Below, piece by piece: positions 37,399 through 45,921 of a DNA stretch of 64,000 nt. Both the position numbers and the translations under genes were made by a program. Source of the DNA: Myxococcales bacterium (GTDB taxonomy: Bacteria > Myxococcota_A > Polyangia > Haliangiales > Haliangiaceae); the NCBI GenBank assembly GCA_016707895.1, contig JADJGV010000003.1:434001-498000 (forward strand), given 5' to 3'. The notes below the pieces were generated by a model that saw only the letters and a list, made by a program, of their open reading frames with translations, made no database searches and had not been told where the DNA came from. Every line of letters begins with the position of its first letter. Position 1 is the stretch's first letter.

Positions 37399-37925
37399 GC
37401 GCGCGCGGCGCGACCGCGCTGGCGCTCGCGCTCGGCGGCTGCGTGATCCCGCCGAGCCAGTCGTCGGTCGGCACGATCGCGACCGCCGACGGCGTCGGCG
37501 CCCGCGCGGCGATCGGCGCCCACGCCAGCGCCCTCGACGATCGCGGCGTGGTGCCGGTCGATCTCGGCGCCGGCTGGATCGGCGAGTCGGTCGATGGCCG
37601 CGGCACCGCGCACGCGACCTACGTGGCGGTGGCGCGGCGGGTCGGCGGGCCGCTGTGGCTGGGCGGGCGCGCCGAGCTGTTCTGGAGCGTCGATGGCGAC
37701 CAGCCGCGGCGCGCGCTGATGGCCCGGGCCGCGCTGCGCCAGCGTCTGGCCGGCGTGCGCTGGGGCTCGACCGACGGCGGCGGCGCGCTCGGCGTGCTGG
37801 GCGCGCTGGCCACCGGCGCGTACCTCGACGTCGGCGGCCGCCAGCTGGCCAGCGGCGCCGCCGAGATCGTCGCGGCCGTCGGCGTGTCGCTCGAGCTGCC
37901 GGCGATCGCCGGCGCGTCGCGGTGA
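37395..37925 (+). CDS. Small envelope lipoprotein
   Basis: A 176-residue protein starting at GTG, overlapping the upstream stop (GTGA), with lipobox LALALGGC (Cys near 15). The mature part is Gly/Ala-rich and beta-like (DLGAGWIGESVDGRGTAHAT, GPLWLGGRAELFWSVDGD) and resembles its partner upstream in style, so the two may form one outer-membrane unit. No family was recognised. Confidence 0.7.
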   Translation: MSARGATALALALGGCVIPPSQSSVGTIATADGVGARAAIGAHASALDDRGVVPVDLGAGWIGESVDGRGTAHATYVAVARRVGGPLWLGGRAELFWSVDGDQPRRALMARAALRQRLAGVRWGSTDGGGALGVLGALATGAYLDVGGRQLASGAAEIVAAVGVSLELPAIAGASR

Positions 37926-38006
37926 GCTGGCGGGCACCCCGGGCGCGACGTCGCGCCGCAGCGCCGGGCATCGCGCGGCGGCGCCGGGGGCGGCAAGCTC
38001 CGCGGC

Positions 38007-38621
38007 ATGGAGCTGGCCACCGCCGTCGACCTGTCGCGGATCGTCCCGACGCCACGCCGCTCGACCTGTCAGTACCGCGACCCTCTCGACGAGGTGTGGA
38101 TCCGCGCGGCCGAGCGGATGGGCCTGCGGGTGGTGCGCGCCGACGGGGCCTACGCCGACTACGACGGTCGCGGCACCCTGGCGATCGGCACCGCGCAGAT
38201 CCTCGATCCCGACGACTGCGTCGCGCAGATCGTGTTCCACGAGGTGTGCCACTGGCTGGTCGAGGGGCGCGACAGCGCGCGCCAGGTCAACTGGGGGCTC
38301 GCCAACGACTCGCTGGCCGACCTGCGCCGCGAGAACGCCAGCCTGCGGGTGCAGGCGGCGCTCGCCATCCCGCACGGCCTGCGGCGGTTCCTCGCCAACA
38401 CGACCGATCACCGCGCGTACTACGACGCGCTGCCCGAGGACCCGCTGGCGCAGGACGACGATGACACCGTCGGCCTCGCCCGGACCGCCCTGGCGCGGGC
38501 GACCGAGGCGCCGTGGGGCGCGCCGCTGGTGCAGGCGCTCGCCGCGACCGCGACGATCGTCAAGGCGGTGTGGCCGACGGCGATCCAGCCGTCGCTGTAC
38601 GCGACGCTCGACGTCACTTGA
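38007..38621 (+). CDS. Putative HExxH metallopeptidase-like protein
   Basis: A 204-residue cytoplasmic-looking protein with a zinc-binding HEVCH (His78, Glu79, His82) in QIVFHEVCHWLVEG. The pattern matches the active helix of gluzincin-type or metal-binding proteins. A third ligand is not obvious, though Asp and Glu residues downstream (NDSLADLRREN) could serve. No signal peptide. Small size and the lone motif leave open a non-catalytic metal site. No family was recognised beyond the motif. The 137 bp after it hold the palindrome TGACGATCGTCA. Confidence 0.7.
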   Translation: MELATAVDLSRIVPTPRRSTCQYRDPLDEVWIRAAERMGLRVVRADGAYADYDGRGTLAIGTAQILDPDDCVAQIVFHEVCHWLVEGRDSARQVNWGLANDSLADLRRENASLRVQAALAIPHGLRRFLANTTDHRAYYDALPEDPLAQDDDDTVGLARTALARATEAPWGAPLVQALAATATIVKAVWPTAIQPSLYATLDVT

Positions 38622-38641
38622 CCGCAGGGGCACGCCCGACT

Positions 38642-38653
38642 TGACGATCGTCA
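38642..38653. promoter_or_regulatory. Palindrome TGACGATCGTCA upstream of nitronate monooxygenase gene
   Basis: A perfect 12-bp palindrome in the 137-bp gap before the next gene, 106 bp from its ATG. It shares the outer TGAC-N4-GTCA with two sites at 45818 and 45874. A regulator-binding role is possible but unproven. Confidence 0.35.
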
Positions 38654-38758
38654 GGTCGAGCCGGCCGAAGTGCGCCATGACCAGGACGTGGTGGAGCGTG
38701 GCGGTCGCGTGGTGCGACGCTGACGGTGTCGGCGCGCGGGGCGGCGTAGGGTGCGCGC

Positions 38759-40186
38759 ATGGATCAGCCTTCCGTCGACGCGGCCCCGTGGCCAGTGATC
38801 ATCCAGGGCGGCATGGGCGTGGGGGTGTCGGGCTGGCGGTTGGCCCGCGCGGTCGCCGAGCGCGGCCACCTCGGCGTGGTGTCCGGCGTGGGCTGCGAGA
38901 CCTTGCTGGCGCGCCGGCTCCAGGACGGCGACCCCGACGGGGTGCTCCGCGACGCGATGGCCGCGTTCCCGATCCCCGGCGTCGCCGACGCGATGGTGCG
39001 CCGCTACTTCCGCCCCGAGGGGCGCGCCGCCGACGAGCCGTATCGGCCGATGCCGCTGTACCACCACGCGATGTCGATCGCGCGCCAGCAGCAGCTGATG
39101 CTGGGGGCGTTCGTGGAGGTGTCCCTGGCCAAGCGCGGCCACCGTGGCGCGGTCGGGATCAACCTCCTGACCAAGATCCAGCTACCGACCCTACCGACGC
39201 TGTACGGCGCGATGCTCGCCGGCGTCGACTACGTGCTGATGGGCGCGGGGATCCCGCGCGAGATCCCCGGGGTCCTCGACGCGCTGGCCGCGCATCGACC
39301 GTGCACGCTGCGGCTCGACGTCGAGCACGCGCCCGAGGGGCGCATCTACGAGCTGGCGTTCGATCCGGCCGCGCACTGGCCGGGCGAGCCACCACCGCTG
39401 GTGCGGCCGCGGTTCCTGGCGATCATCGCGAGCCACGCGCTGGCGACCATGCTGGCGCGCAAGGCCACCGGCCGCGTCGACGGGTTCGTCGTCGAAGGGC
39501 CGACCGCCGGCGGCCACAACGCGCCACCCCGCGGCGAGCTGCGGGTCGACGAGCGCGGCGAGCCGGTGTACGGGCCGCGTGACGCGGTCGACCTGGGCGC
39601 GCTGCGCCAGCTCGGCCTGCCGTTCTGGCTCGCCGGCGGCGCCGGGCACCCCGAGCGGCTGCGCGCGGCGCAGGCCGCTGGCGCGGTGGGCGTCCAGGTC
39701 GGGACGTTGTTCGCGCTGTGCGAGGAGTCGGGCATCGCGCCGGCGCTCAAGCGCTCGCTGGTCGCCCACGCCGGCCGCGGCGAGGTCGCGATCCGCACCG
39801 ATCCGCGGGTGTCGCCGACCGGCTACCCGTTCAAGATCGTCACCTGGCCCGAAGACCCGTCGCGCGGCGGGGCGCGGGAGCGCATCTGCGACCTGGGCTA
39901 CCTGCGCACCGCGTACGCGCGCGCCGATGGCAGCGTCGGCTATCGATGCCCGGGCGAGCCGGTCGACGCGTACCTGGACAAGGGCGGACGCCGCGAGGAC
40001 ACGGACGGGCGCCGCTGCCTGTGCAACGAGCTGACCGCCACCATCGGCCTGGGCCAGCGGCGCGCCGGCGGCTCCGTCGAGCCGCCCCTGGTCACCAGCG
40101 GCGACGAGCTGGGCGCGCTGGCGGGGTTCCTCGCGGGGCGCACGCAGTTCGGCGCCGGTGACGTGATCGCGTACCTGGGCGGCTGA
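38759..40186 (+). CDS. Nitronate monooxygenase-like flavoprotein
   Basis: A 475-residue TIM-barrel flavoprotein of the nitronate monooxygenase (2-nitropropane dioxygenase) group: IIQGGMGVGVSGWRLARAV at the start, GVGCET, the FMN phosphate-binding EGPTAGGHNAPPRG (about 244-257) and WLAGGAG...AGAVGVQVGT near 290-320. The usual reaction is FMN-dependent oxidation of alkyl nitronates. An extended C-terminal region with YRCPGEP and RRCLCNEL Cys clusters is longer than in short family members (about 350 residues). TAGGGT lies six bases upstream of the ATG with no Shine-Dalgarno, suggesting a leaderless transcript. Confidence 0.88.
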   Translation: MDQPSVDAAPWPVIIQGGMGVGVSGWRLARAVAERGHLGVVSGVGCETLLARRLQDGDPDGVLRDAMAAFPIPGVADAMVRRYFRPEGRAADEPYRPMPLYHHAMSIARQQQLMLGAFVEVSLAKRGHRGAVGINLLTKIQLPTLPTLYGAMLAGVDYVLMGAGIPREIPGVLDALAAHRPCTLRLDVEHAPEGRIYELAFDPAAHWPGEPPPLVRPRFLAIIASHALATMLARKATGRVDGFVVEGPTAGGHNAPPRGELRVDERGEPVYGPRDAVDLGALRQLGLPFWLAGGAGHPERLRAAQAAGAVGVQVGTLFALCEESGIAPALKRSLVAHAGRGEVAIRTDPRVSPTGYPFKIVTWPEDPSRGGARERICDLGYLRTAYARADGSVGYRCPGEPVDAYLDKGGRREDTDGRRCLCNELTATIGLGQRRAGGSVEPPLVTSGDELGALAGFLAGRTQFGAGDVIAYLGG

Positions 40187-40219
40187 GCCACGCCCCGCGG
40201 CGACGCGGGCGGTGGGGCG

Positions 40220-41092
40220 TCAGTGCGGCGGCGGCGGCGCGGCCGCGCAGGCGGCGTCCTCGCCGGCGACGCACGCGGCGGCCACGAGCGCGGCGCCGGC
40301 GTGCCAGCACGCGCTGCGGCTGCCGAGCGCGCAGCCGGCGAGGTAGTGATCGCGGGCGCGCGGCGCCGCGCCGGTCGCGGTCAGGAACTCGCCCAGCTCG
40401 TCCTCGCCGCCGGGCGTGTCGCGGGCGCGCTCGAGGAGCTTCGCCGCCGCCGCGAGGTCCTTGACCTCGTCGTAGGTGTACGCGACGTGCCCGGCCCAGC
40501 GGCAGGCCGAGGTCACGCCCAGCCCGCACGCCTGGTGCCAGCGGGCGAACGCGACCCGCACGTCCTTGGGCTGCTGGACCGCCGAGAACGCCGCCCAGCC
40601 GAGCTGGGCGCAGGCGCGCCGGCGGCCGGTGGCGCAGGCCCGCTCGGTGGCGGCCAGCGCCGCCTGGCCCTCGGCCGACGGCGGCTTGCCGCGGTAGCCC
40701 TGGATGTCGCCGAGCTCGACGAGTCGGGCGAAGTACGGCGCCGCGCCGTCCGGATCCCGGACACCCGTGGCGGTGCCGTACTTGCGCATGACCGCGTGGC
40801 CCATGCACGCCGCGGCGATCGCGCGGTCGTCGCAGGCGACGCGCAGCACCTCGGCGTCGGCGGGCGCCGCCGGGCCGAGCTCGCGCTGCCCCCAGTGCTC
40901 GACGAGGTCGTCGCAGCCAGCGAGGTCGCCGGCGGCGCAGGCGGCGCGGGCGGCCGCGGTGGGATCGGTCGGTGCGAGCGGCGCTGTCGGCCCGGTCGGC
41001 GCGACCGGTGGGCAGCTCGGGGCGGCGCGGGGCCCGGGGCAGGCGGCGAGCGGCAGGAGCGCGACGACCCAGGCGGCGAGCGAGCGCGGCAT
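40220..41092 (-). CDS. Sel1/TPR-like lipoprotein
   Basis: A 290-residue lipoprotein (LLPLAACPG, Cys near 18). A short Pro/Thr linker leads to a helical Ala-rich region with regular Cys (AACAAGDLAGCDDLVEHW; ACATGRRRACAQLGWAAF; ACGLGVTSACRWAG; AGCALGSRSACWHAGAAL). The ~35-residue spacing and paired Cys resemble Sel1/TPR-like repeats braced by disulfides, as in HcpA-type proteins. It is likely a periplasmic binding scaffold. 55 bp downstream of the transporter gene on the same strand, so perhaps in that operon. Confidence 0.75.
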   Translation of the reverse strand: MPRSLAAWVVALLPLAACPGPRAAPSCPPVAPTGPTAPLAPTDPTAAARAACAAGDLAGCDDLVEHWGQRELGPAAPADAEVLRVACDDRAIAAACMGHAVMRKYGTATGVRDPDGAAPYFARLVELGDIQGYRGKPPSAEGQAALAATERACATGRRRACAQLGWAAFSAVQQPKDVRVAFARWHQACGLGVTSACRWAGHVAYTYDEVKDLAAAAKLLERARDTPGGEDELGEFLTATGAAPRARDHYLAGCALGSRSACWHAGAALVAAACVAGEDAACAAAPPPPH

Positions 41093-41147
41093 GCCGCGAG
41101 GGTTTCACGACCGCGGCGGCGGTCGACCGGTCGGTGCCCGCGGTCGA

Positions 41148-44100
41148 TCAGCGCAGGTTGGCCGCGCGCAGGCGGCGGACCAGCACGCGGATGACCTCGC
41201 GGCCGATCTCCGGGCGGCGGTCGAGGAGCTCGTCGACGTCGGCCGCCGCGAGGCCGAGCATCGCGCTGTCATCGACGGCGGTGGCGTCCGCCGAGCGGGC
41301 CTCGCCGTCGAGCAGCGCCAGCTCGCCGATCAGCTCGCCGCGCCCGAGCAGCGCCAGCTCGCGGTCGCCGTCGGCGACGCGGACCCGACCGCGGGCGACG
41401 ACGTACATCGCGTCACCGGGCTCGCCCTTGCGGAACAGCACCCCGCCGGCCGGCAGCGGCCGATGGCTGACGCTGCGCGCGATCTGCAGCAGATCCTCGG
41501 CGGACAGCTCGCCGAACAGGGGCACCGCGCGCAGCAGGTTGACGATCTCGACCAGGGGCAACATGGCTTCATCCTCCAGCCAGGTGGGGAGCGCCCGCGT
41601 CGCGGGGAGCTCGAGCGCCGCGGCCTGCCGCAGCCAGGCGTCGTCGAGCGCGAGCAGCGCGGCCAGCGGCTCGGCCGGCGCCGGGGCGGTGGCCTCGAGC
41701 AGCGCCACCGCCGGCGCCGCCAGCGCCCGTGGCGCCGCGGTCTCGATCAGCTCGATCGCTTGCGCGCGAGTGCGCGGATCGGCCTCGCGCAGGCGGCCCT
41801 CGGCGAGGCGGCACAGCGCCGGATCGGCGGCCAGCGCCAGCACCGCGAGCCCGCGCTTCTCGCACTGCCGCAGCCGCGCCGCGAGCTCGCCGCGCAGGAA
41901 CGGGCGATCGAGCGCGGCGATCAGCGCGCGCAGCTGCGAGGCCCGCGCGACCTCGGGGGCCAGCAGCGCGGCGAGCCGCTCGACCGACACCGCGCCGTGG
42001 TGGCGGGTCGCGAGCGCCACCGCCGCGCGGTAGCGGACCGCCGGGTGCGGGTGATCGAGCAGGCGATCGAGGACCGCGTCGCCGCGCGGGCCGTGGCCGC
42101 GGCCGAGCGCCGCCGCCAGCCCGGTCACCGCGACCACCGACGCCGCCGTCACCTGGCGCGCCAGCGTCGGGGCGAGCTGGTCGTGGAAGCCGGCGCAGGC
42201 CTCGATCGCCACGCCGCGATCGGCCGGGTCGGCCAGCGCCTGCACGATCCGCGGCAGGTACGGTGGCAGGCCGAGGCGGCCGGCGGCGCGCAGCGCCTCG
42301 TGGCGCACCGCCGGGACCGGATCGTCGAGCAGGTGCTGCAGCGCGCCGTAGATCACCACCTCGCCGGTGCGCACCTCGCCGGTGGCCCACGCCGCGGCGG
42401 CGCGCACCTCGGGGCGCGGATCGTCGAGCAGCTCGAGGAAGCGGCCGACCCGGCTGGCGCGCGGCACGCCGCCGGTGGTCAGCACCTGCGCGGCGGAGCC
42501 GGTCGCCCACTGCAGCGATCCGAGGCCGGCGGCCTCGGCGCGCGCCAGCGAGGCGCGGGCCAGCGCGCGCACGCGCGGGTGGTCGTCGTCGTGGTAGCGG
42601 CGGACGACGTCGCGGACGGCGCCGTCGTGCTCGAGGCTGGCCAGCGCGCGCAGGCACGCGCGCTCGAGATCGTCGTCGCCGGCGCCGTCGAGCGTGCGGG
42701 CGATGAGGTCGGCGTCGCCAGCGCCGCGGAGCCCGGCCAGCGCCTCGACCGCGGCCGCGCGCACGCGCCGCGACGGGTGCTGGCACGCCGCGCGCAGCGC
42801 CGGTCGCGCCAGCGCGGGCGGCGCGCTGGCGAGCAGCGTCACCGCGAAGCCGGCCTGCGCCTCGTCACCGGCGACCTGCGCGGCCAGCGCGGCGACCTGC
42901 TCGGCGTCGAGCGCCGGGGCGTCGCCGTCGAGCTCGAGCTGGCGGCGGTCGAGGCTCTTGCGCAGCGCCTGCCGGTACGCCGGCCGCAGCGCGACGATGA
43001 CGGCCACCACGCCGATCGACAGCGCCATCACCGCGATCGCGGTCGGGCGCAGCGAGCCCGCGGGCACCAGCTTGAGCGCCGCCGCGCCGCCGACGTAGGC
43101 CAGCGGCGCGAGCACGCCGCGGATCAGCGCGCCGGCCTGCGCCCGGCGCCACGCCGGCAGCGGCGCCTGCATCTGCGCGCGCCCCGGGGCCGACAGCGCC
43201 TGCTTGAGCATCCGGTCGCCGGCCGCCAGCGCCACGATCGGCGTGAGCGCCGGCGCCGACAGCACCACCGCCGACATCGCCAGCGCCCAGGCCGGGGCTG
43301 CGAACAGGCAGCGCGTCGAGCCGAACCGCGCCAGCAGGCGCCCGGTGATGACCAGCGGCGCCACCACCGTGACGACGCCGGTCAGCGCGTAGATCTGACC
43401 CATGAAGCCGGCGATCTCCTGCGGCCGTGCAAACCGCTCCTGGGCGATCGCGAACAGCTGGAAGTCGACGAGCTGCTCGATCAGCAGGTCGAGGACGCTG
43501 ATCGCCGCGAGCAGGCGGAGCAACGGCTCACCGACGACGAAACGCGCGCCATCGGCGATCCGCGCCAGCGGACCGCCGCCCACCGGTGGCGCGGCGGTGT
43601 GGCGCGCCAGGTCGCGCCGGCCGATCGCCGCGAGCACGCCGCCGGCCGCGGCCAGGAACGCCGTCGCGACCACCAACAGGCCCGGCGTCCCGATCGCCGC
43701 CGCCAGCACCGAGGTGCCGAGCCCGCCGAGCACCCAGGCCAGGCCGGCACCGGCGCCGATCAGCGGCAGCAGGCGGCGCGCGCTGCGCACGTCGAGGGCC
43801 TCGGTGATCAGGCCCCAGCCCTGGACCAGCAGCACACCGCACACCACCTCGCCGACGACGTAGAGCGGGAACGGCACCCAGCGGGCTCCGCCCGCGAGCG
43901 CTACCCACGCGGTGATCAGCAGCGCGCCGACGCCGCCGAGCAGGCCGGCGACCAGCCGCAGGACGCCGAGCCGCGGCGCCAGCGCTGACACCGCGAGCGA
44001 CGTCGCGGCCAGCGCCGCCGCCGACACCATGAACGCGTCGGGGATGCGGTCGCGGGTGTAGCTGGCGAGGAAGATGCCGCGCTGCGCCGACTTCACCAGC

Positions 44101-44228
44101 ACCAGCGCCGCCGTCATGAGGAACGCGAAGCCGATCAGCCGCGCGGCGCGGCCGGCCTCGCCGTCGCGCACGCCGATCATCACCAGCGTCCGGTGCAGCG
44201 CGGGCGACGCGGGGGCGGCGGCGGTCAC
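41148..44228 (-). CDS. ATP/ADP-translocase-like transporter fused to HEAT and cyclic-nucleotide domains
   Basis: A 1026-residue protein. Residues 20-440 hold about 12 membrane helices of MFS/nucleotide-translocase type (LIGFAFLMTAALVLVKSAQR; FPLYVVGEVVCGVLLVQGWG). Residues about 470-860 form Ala-rich HEAT repeats (SRRVRAAAVEALAGLRGAGD and similar). Residues about 880-1010 are a cNMP-binding domain (PLPAGGVLFRKGEPGDAMYV, GELIGELALLDGEARSADAT) with the phosphate-binding cassette. Transport may be gated by cAMP or cGMP. The GTG start overlaps the stop of the tetraheme cytochrome gene (GTGA), so both are made together. The substrate is unknown; nucleotides or small acids are plausible. The three-domain fusion occurs sporadically in environmental bacteria. 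Confidence 0.82.
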   Translation of the reverse strand: MTAAAPASPALHRTLVMIGVRDGEAGRAARLIGFAFLMTAALVLVKSAQRGIFLASYTRDRIPDAFMVSAAALAATSLAVSALAPRLGVLRLVAGLLGGVGALLITAWVALAGGARWVPFPLYVVGEVVCGVLLVQGWGLITEALDVRSARRLLPLIGAGAGLAWVLGGLGTSVLAAAIGTPGLLVVATAFLAAAGGVLAAIGRRDLARHTAAPPVGGGPLARIADGARFVVGEPLLRLLAAISVLDLLIEQLVDFQLFAIAQERFARPQEIAGFMGQIYALTGVVTVVAPLVITGRLLARFGSTRCLFAAPAWALAMSAVVLSAPALTPIVALAAGDRMLKQALSAPGRAQMQAPLPAWRRAQAGALIRGVLAPLAYVGGAAALKLVPAGSLRPTAIAVMALSIGVVAVIVALRPAYRQALRKSLDRRQLELDGDAPALDAEQVAALAAQVAGDEAQAGFAVTLLASAPPALARPALRAACQHPSRRVRAAAVEALAGLRGAGDADLIARTLDGAGDDDLERACLRALASLEHDGAVRDVVRRYHDDDHPRVRALARASLARAEAAGLGSLQWATGSAAQVLTTGGVPRASRVGRFLELLDDPRPEVRAAAAWATGEVRTGEVVIYGALQHLLDDPVPAVRHEALRAAGRLGLPPYLPRIVQALADPADRGVAIEACAGFHDQLAPTLARQVTAASVVAVTGLAAALGRGHGPRGDAVLDRLLDHPHPAVRYRAAVALATRHHGAVSVERLAALLAPEVARASQLRALIAALDRPFLRGELAARLRQCEKRGLAVLALAADPALCRLAEGRLREADPRTRAQAIELIETAAPRALAAPAVALLEATAPAPAEPLAALLALDDAWLRQAAALELPATRALPTWLEDEAMLPLVEIVNLLRAVPLFGELSAEDLLQIARSVSHRPLPAGGVLFRKGEPGDAMYVVARGRVRVADGDRELALLGRGELIGELALLDGEARSADATAVDDSAMLGLAAADVDELLDRRPEIGREVIRVLVRRLRAANLR

Positions 44229-45733
44229 GGTGGCGTCGCGGGCGCGGGCTCGAGCGGGCGGGTCGACCAGCGCGGCGGCTTCGCGGCGGGCGCGCGCAGC
44301 TGACAGCCGCGGTTCGGCTTGATCGGCCCGTCGGGGACCAGGAACCCATCGGTGAAGCCGGGCCTGCCGGTGACACGGGTGGGGCCCGGGCAGCCGTCCT
44401 CGATCCACCGGCGGAGGAGGCCGATCTCCTCGTCGGTCATCGTCGGCAGGCCCATGGGCATGCCGAGCGCCCCGGCGGGGTACGCCGGCCGGTCGTGGTC
44501 GGCCAGCGGCGTCACGTGATCGCGGAGGTTCTCGACCCGGCGGCGGACCATCACCTCGAGGATCCGCGGCCACGCCTCGCCGGGCTGGCGCTGCAGCACC
44601 GAGTAGCGCTTGCCGTCGGGACCGCGGGCGCCGCGCACCAGCATCTCGTAGGTGCGCATCGCCAGCCCGCGGCCCGCGTAGCCGAGGCCGCCGAGGTTGC
44701 CTGGCCCGACGTCCTTCTCGTGATCGTTCATGTGGCAGTGGACGCAGACCTTGCCCAGCACGCGCTCCTTGACCTCGTCCCAGCTCACCCGATGCGTCGC
44801 CGCCGGCGGCATCGCCAGGAGCGGCTCGACAGGTGGCGCCGGCGGCAGCGCGACCGGCGCCGCCAGGTAGTCGCGGATCAGCTCGGCGTCGGCGCGGCTC
44901 ACGCCGAGTTTCGGCATCGTCGCCGCGGGCCACACCGCCGGGGGATCCATGATCCACGCGACCATCGTCTCGGGGCCGAGGCGCGCGCGCGCGAACCGCA
45001 GGTCGGGCGCGAGCGGGTTCTGGGCCAGCGAGGCCGCGGTCTGGCCGGCGAACCGCTCGTTGCCGACGACGTGGCACGCCGGGCACCCCCGCTGCTCGAA
45101 CACCGCGCGGCCGCGCGCGACGCGATCGGGGTCGGGCGTCGGCGCCGGCGTCAGCGCGCTGCCGGGCTCGCCGTCGGCGGGCACATCGGCGACCGCCGCG
45201 AAGTAGCGGGCCAGCGCGCGGGCGTCGTCGGGCGTCACCGTGTTGCGCAGCATCGCGTCGTCGAGCGCCGGCCGCAGATCGAGCGGGTGCTGGAGGAACT
45301 CGGCGATCCACGCTGGCCGCAGCCGCCGGCCGATCGCGGTGAGGCTGGGCACCTGCCGGAGGTGCGCGATGTTGCGGATGTACCGATCGAGCACGTCCTG
45401 GCCGTTGTTCGCGGCGATCTTCTGGTAGCGCGGGTCGGTCGGCGTGAGGCTGGTGAGAAACACGTGGCACGACACGCAGTCGTAGGGGCGGCCGGCGCCC
45501 GGTCGGCCGTCGAGCTCGTGGCAGCGCGTGCACTGGTGCTTGGTGATCACGGCCTCACCGGCGGCGAGCGCGTCGGCGCGGGCTGCGGGCGTCCAGCGCG
45601 GCGGCGGCGGCCCGGCGTCGACCTGGCCGATCGCGCCGCCGTCCTCGCCGCGGGGCCGCCCGCTGCCGCACGCCGCGAGGGCCAGCCCGAGCATGACCGT
45701 GACCACGGAGCCGACGGATCGGCGCGGTGACAT
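44225..45733 (-). CDS. Tetraheme c-type cytochrome lipoprotein
   Basis: A 502-residue lipoprotein (LGLALAACGSG). Four CxxCH motifs: CTRCH (about 69), CVSCH (about 85), CPACH (about 215) and CVHCH (about 330). Between and after them are mono- and di-haem cytochrome c domains with Pro/Met-rich stretches (MGLPTMTDEE) that may give axial Met ligands. The start at MSPRRSVGS gives a proper signal; an earlier ATG would add 11 residues. Haem is attached on the periplasmic side, so it probably passes electrons there. The co-transcribed transporter-HEAT-cNMP gene suggests that this electron flow or its partner is tied to cyclic-nucleotide signalling; this is inference. Confidence 0.88.
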   Translation of the reverse strand: MSPRRSVGSVVTVMLGLALAACGSGRPRGEDGGAIGQVDAGPPPPRWTPAARADALAAGEAVITKHQCTRCHELDGRPGAGRPYDCVSCHVFLTSLTPTDPRYQKIAANNGQDVLDRYIRNIAHLRQVPSLTAIGRRLRPAWIAEFLQHPLDLRPALDDAMLRNTVTPDDARALARYFAAVADVPADGEPGSALTPAPTPDPDRVARGRAVFEQRGCPACHVVGNERFAGQTAASLAQNPLAPDLRFARARLGPETMVAWIMDPPAVWPAATMPKLGVSRADAELIRDYLAAPVALPPAPPVEPLLAMPPAATHRVSWDEVKERVLGKVCVHCHMNDHEKDVGPGNLGGLGYAGRGLAMRTYEMLVRGARGPDGKRYSVLQRQPGEAWPRILEVMVRRRVENLRDHVTPLADHDRPAYPAGALGMPMGLPTMTDEEIGLLRRWIEDGCPGPTRVTGRPGFTDGFLVPDGPIKPNRGCQLRAPAAKPPRWSTRPLEPAPATPP

Positions 45734-45816
45734 CGGGTGGTCAGCCCTCGCCGGTCGTGTCGACATCCACGTGACGGCCCATCACATCAAGCGTATGCGC
45801 CGGTCCGCTCGGGCAC

Positions 45817-45888
45817 TTGACCGTCGTCATGTTCGGCGGCGAAGCCTGCGCCTTGACCTGACGGCGCTGGCGTTGACCGCCGTCATGT
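45817..45888 (+). promoter_or_regulatory. Direct repeat TTGACCGyCGTCATGT in divergent promoter
   Basis: TTGACCGTCGTCATGT (45817-45832) and TTGACCGCCGTCATGT (45873-45888), differing at one base, lie in the 188 bp between the divergent cytochrome and Rieske genes. Each contains TGAC-N4-GTCA, a possible dyad for a regulator. Confidence 0.5.
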
Positions 45889-45921
45889 CGCGCGGCCGGC
45901 CACGGCGTGACGCTCGGCGCG

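Noticed and set aside
38007..38621. Confident zinc protease
   Set aside because: Only the HEVCH pair is clear; no third ligand or family pattern could be fixed, so it is listed as putative.
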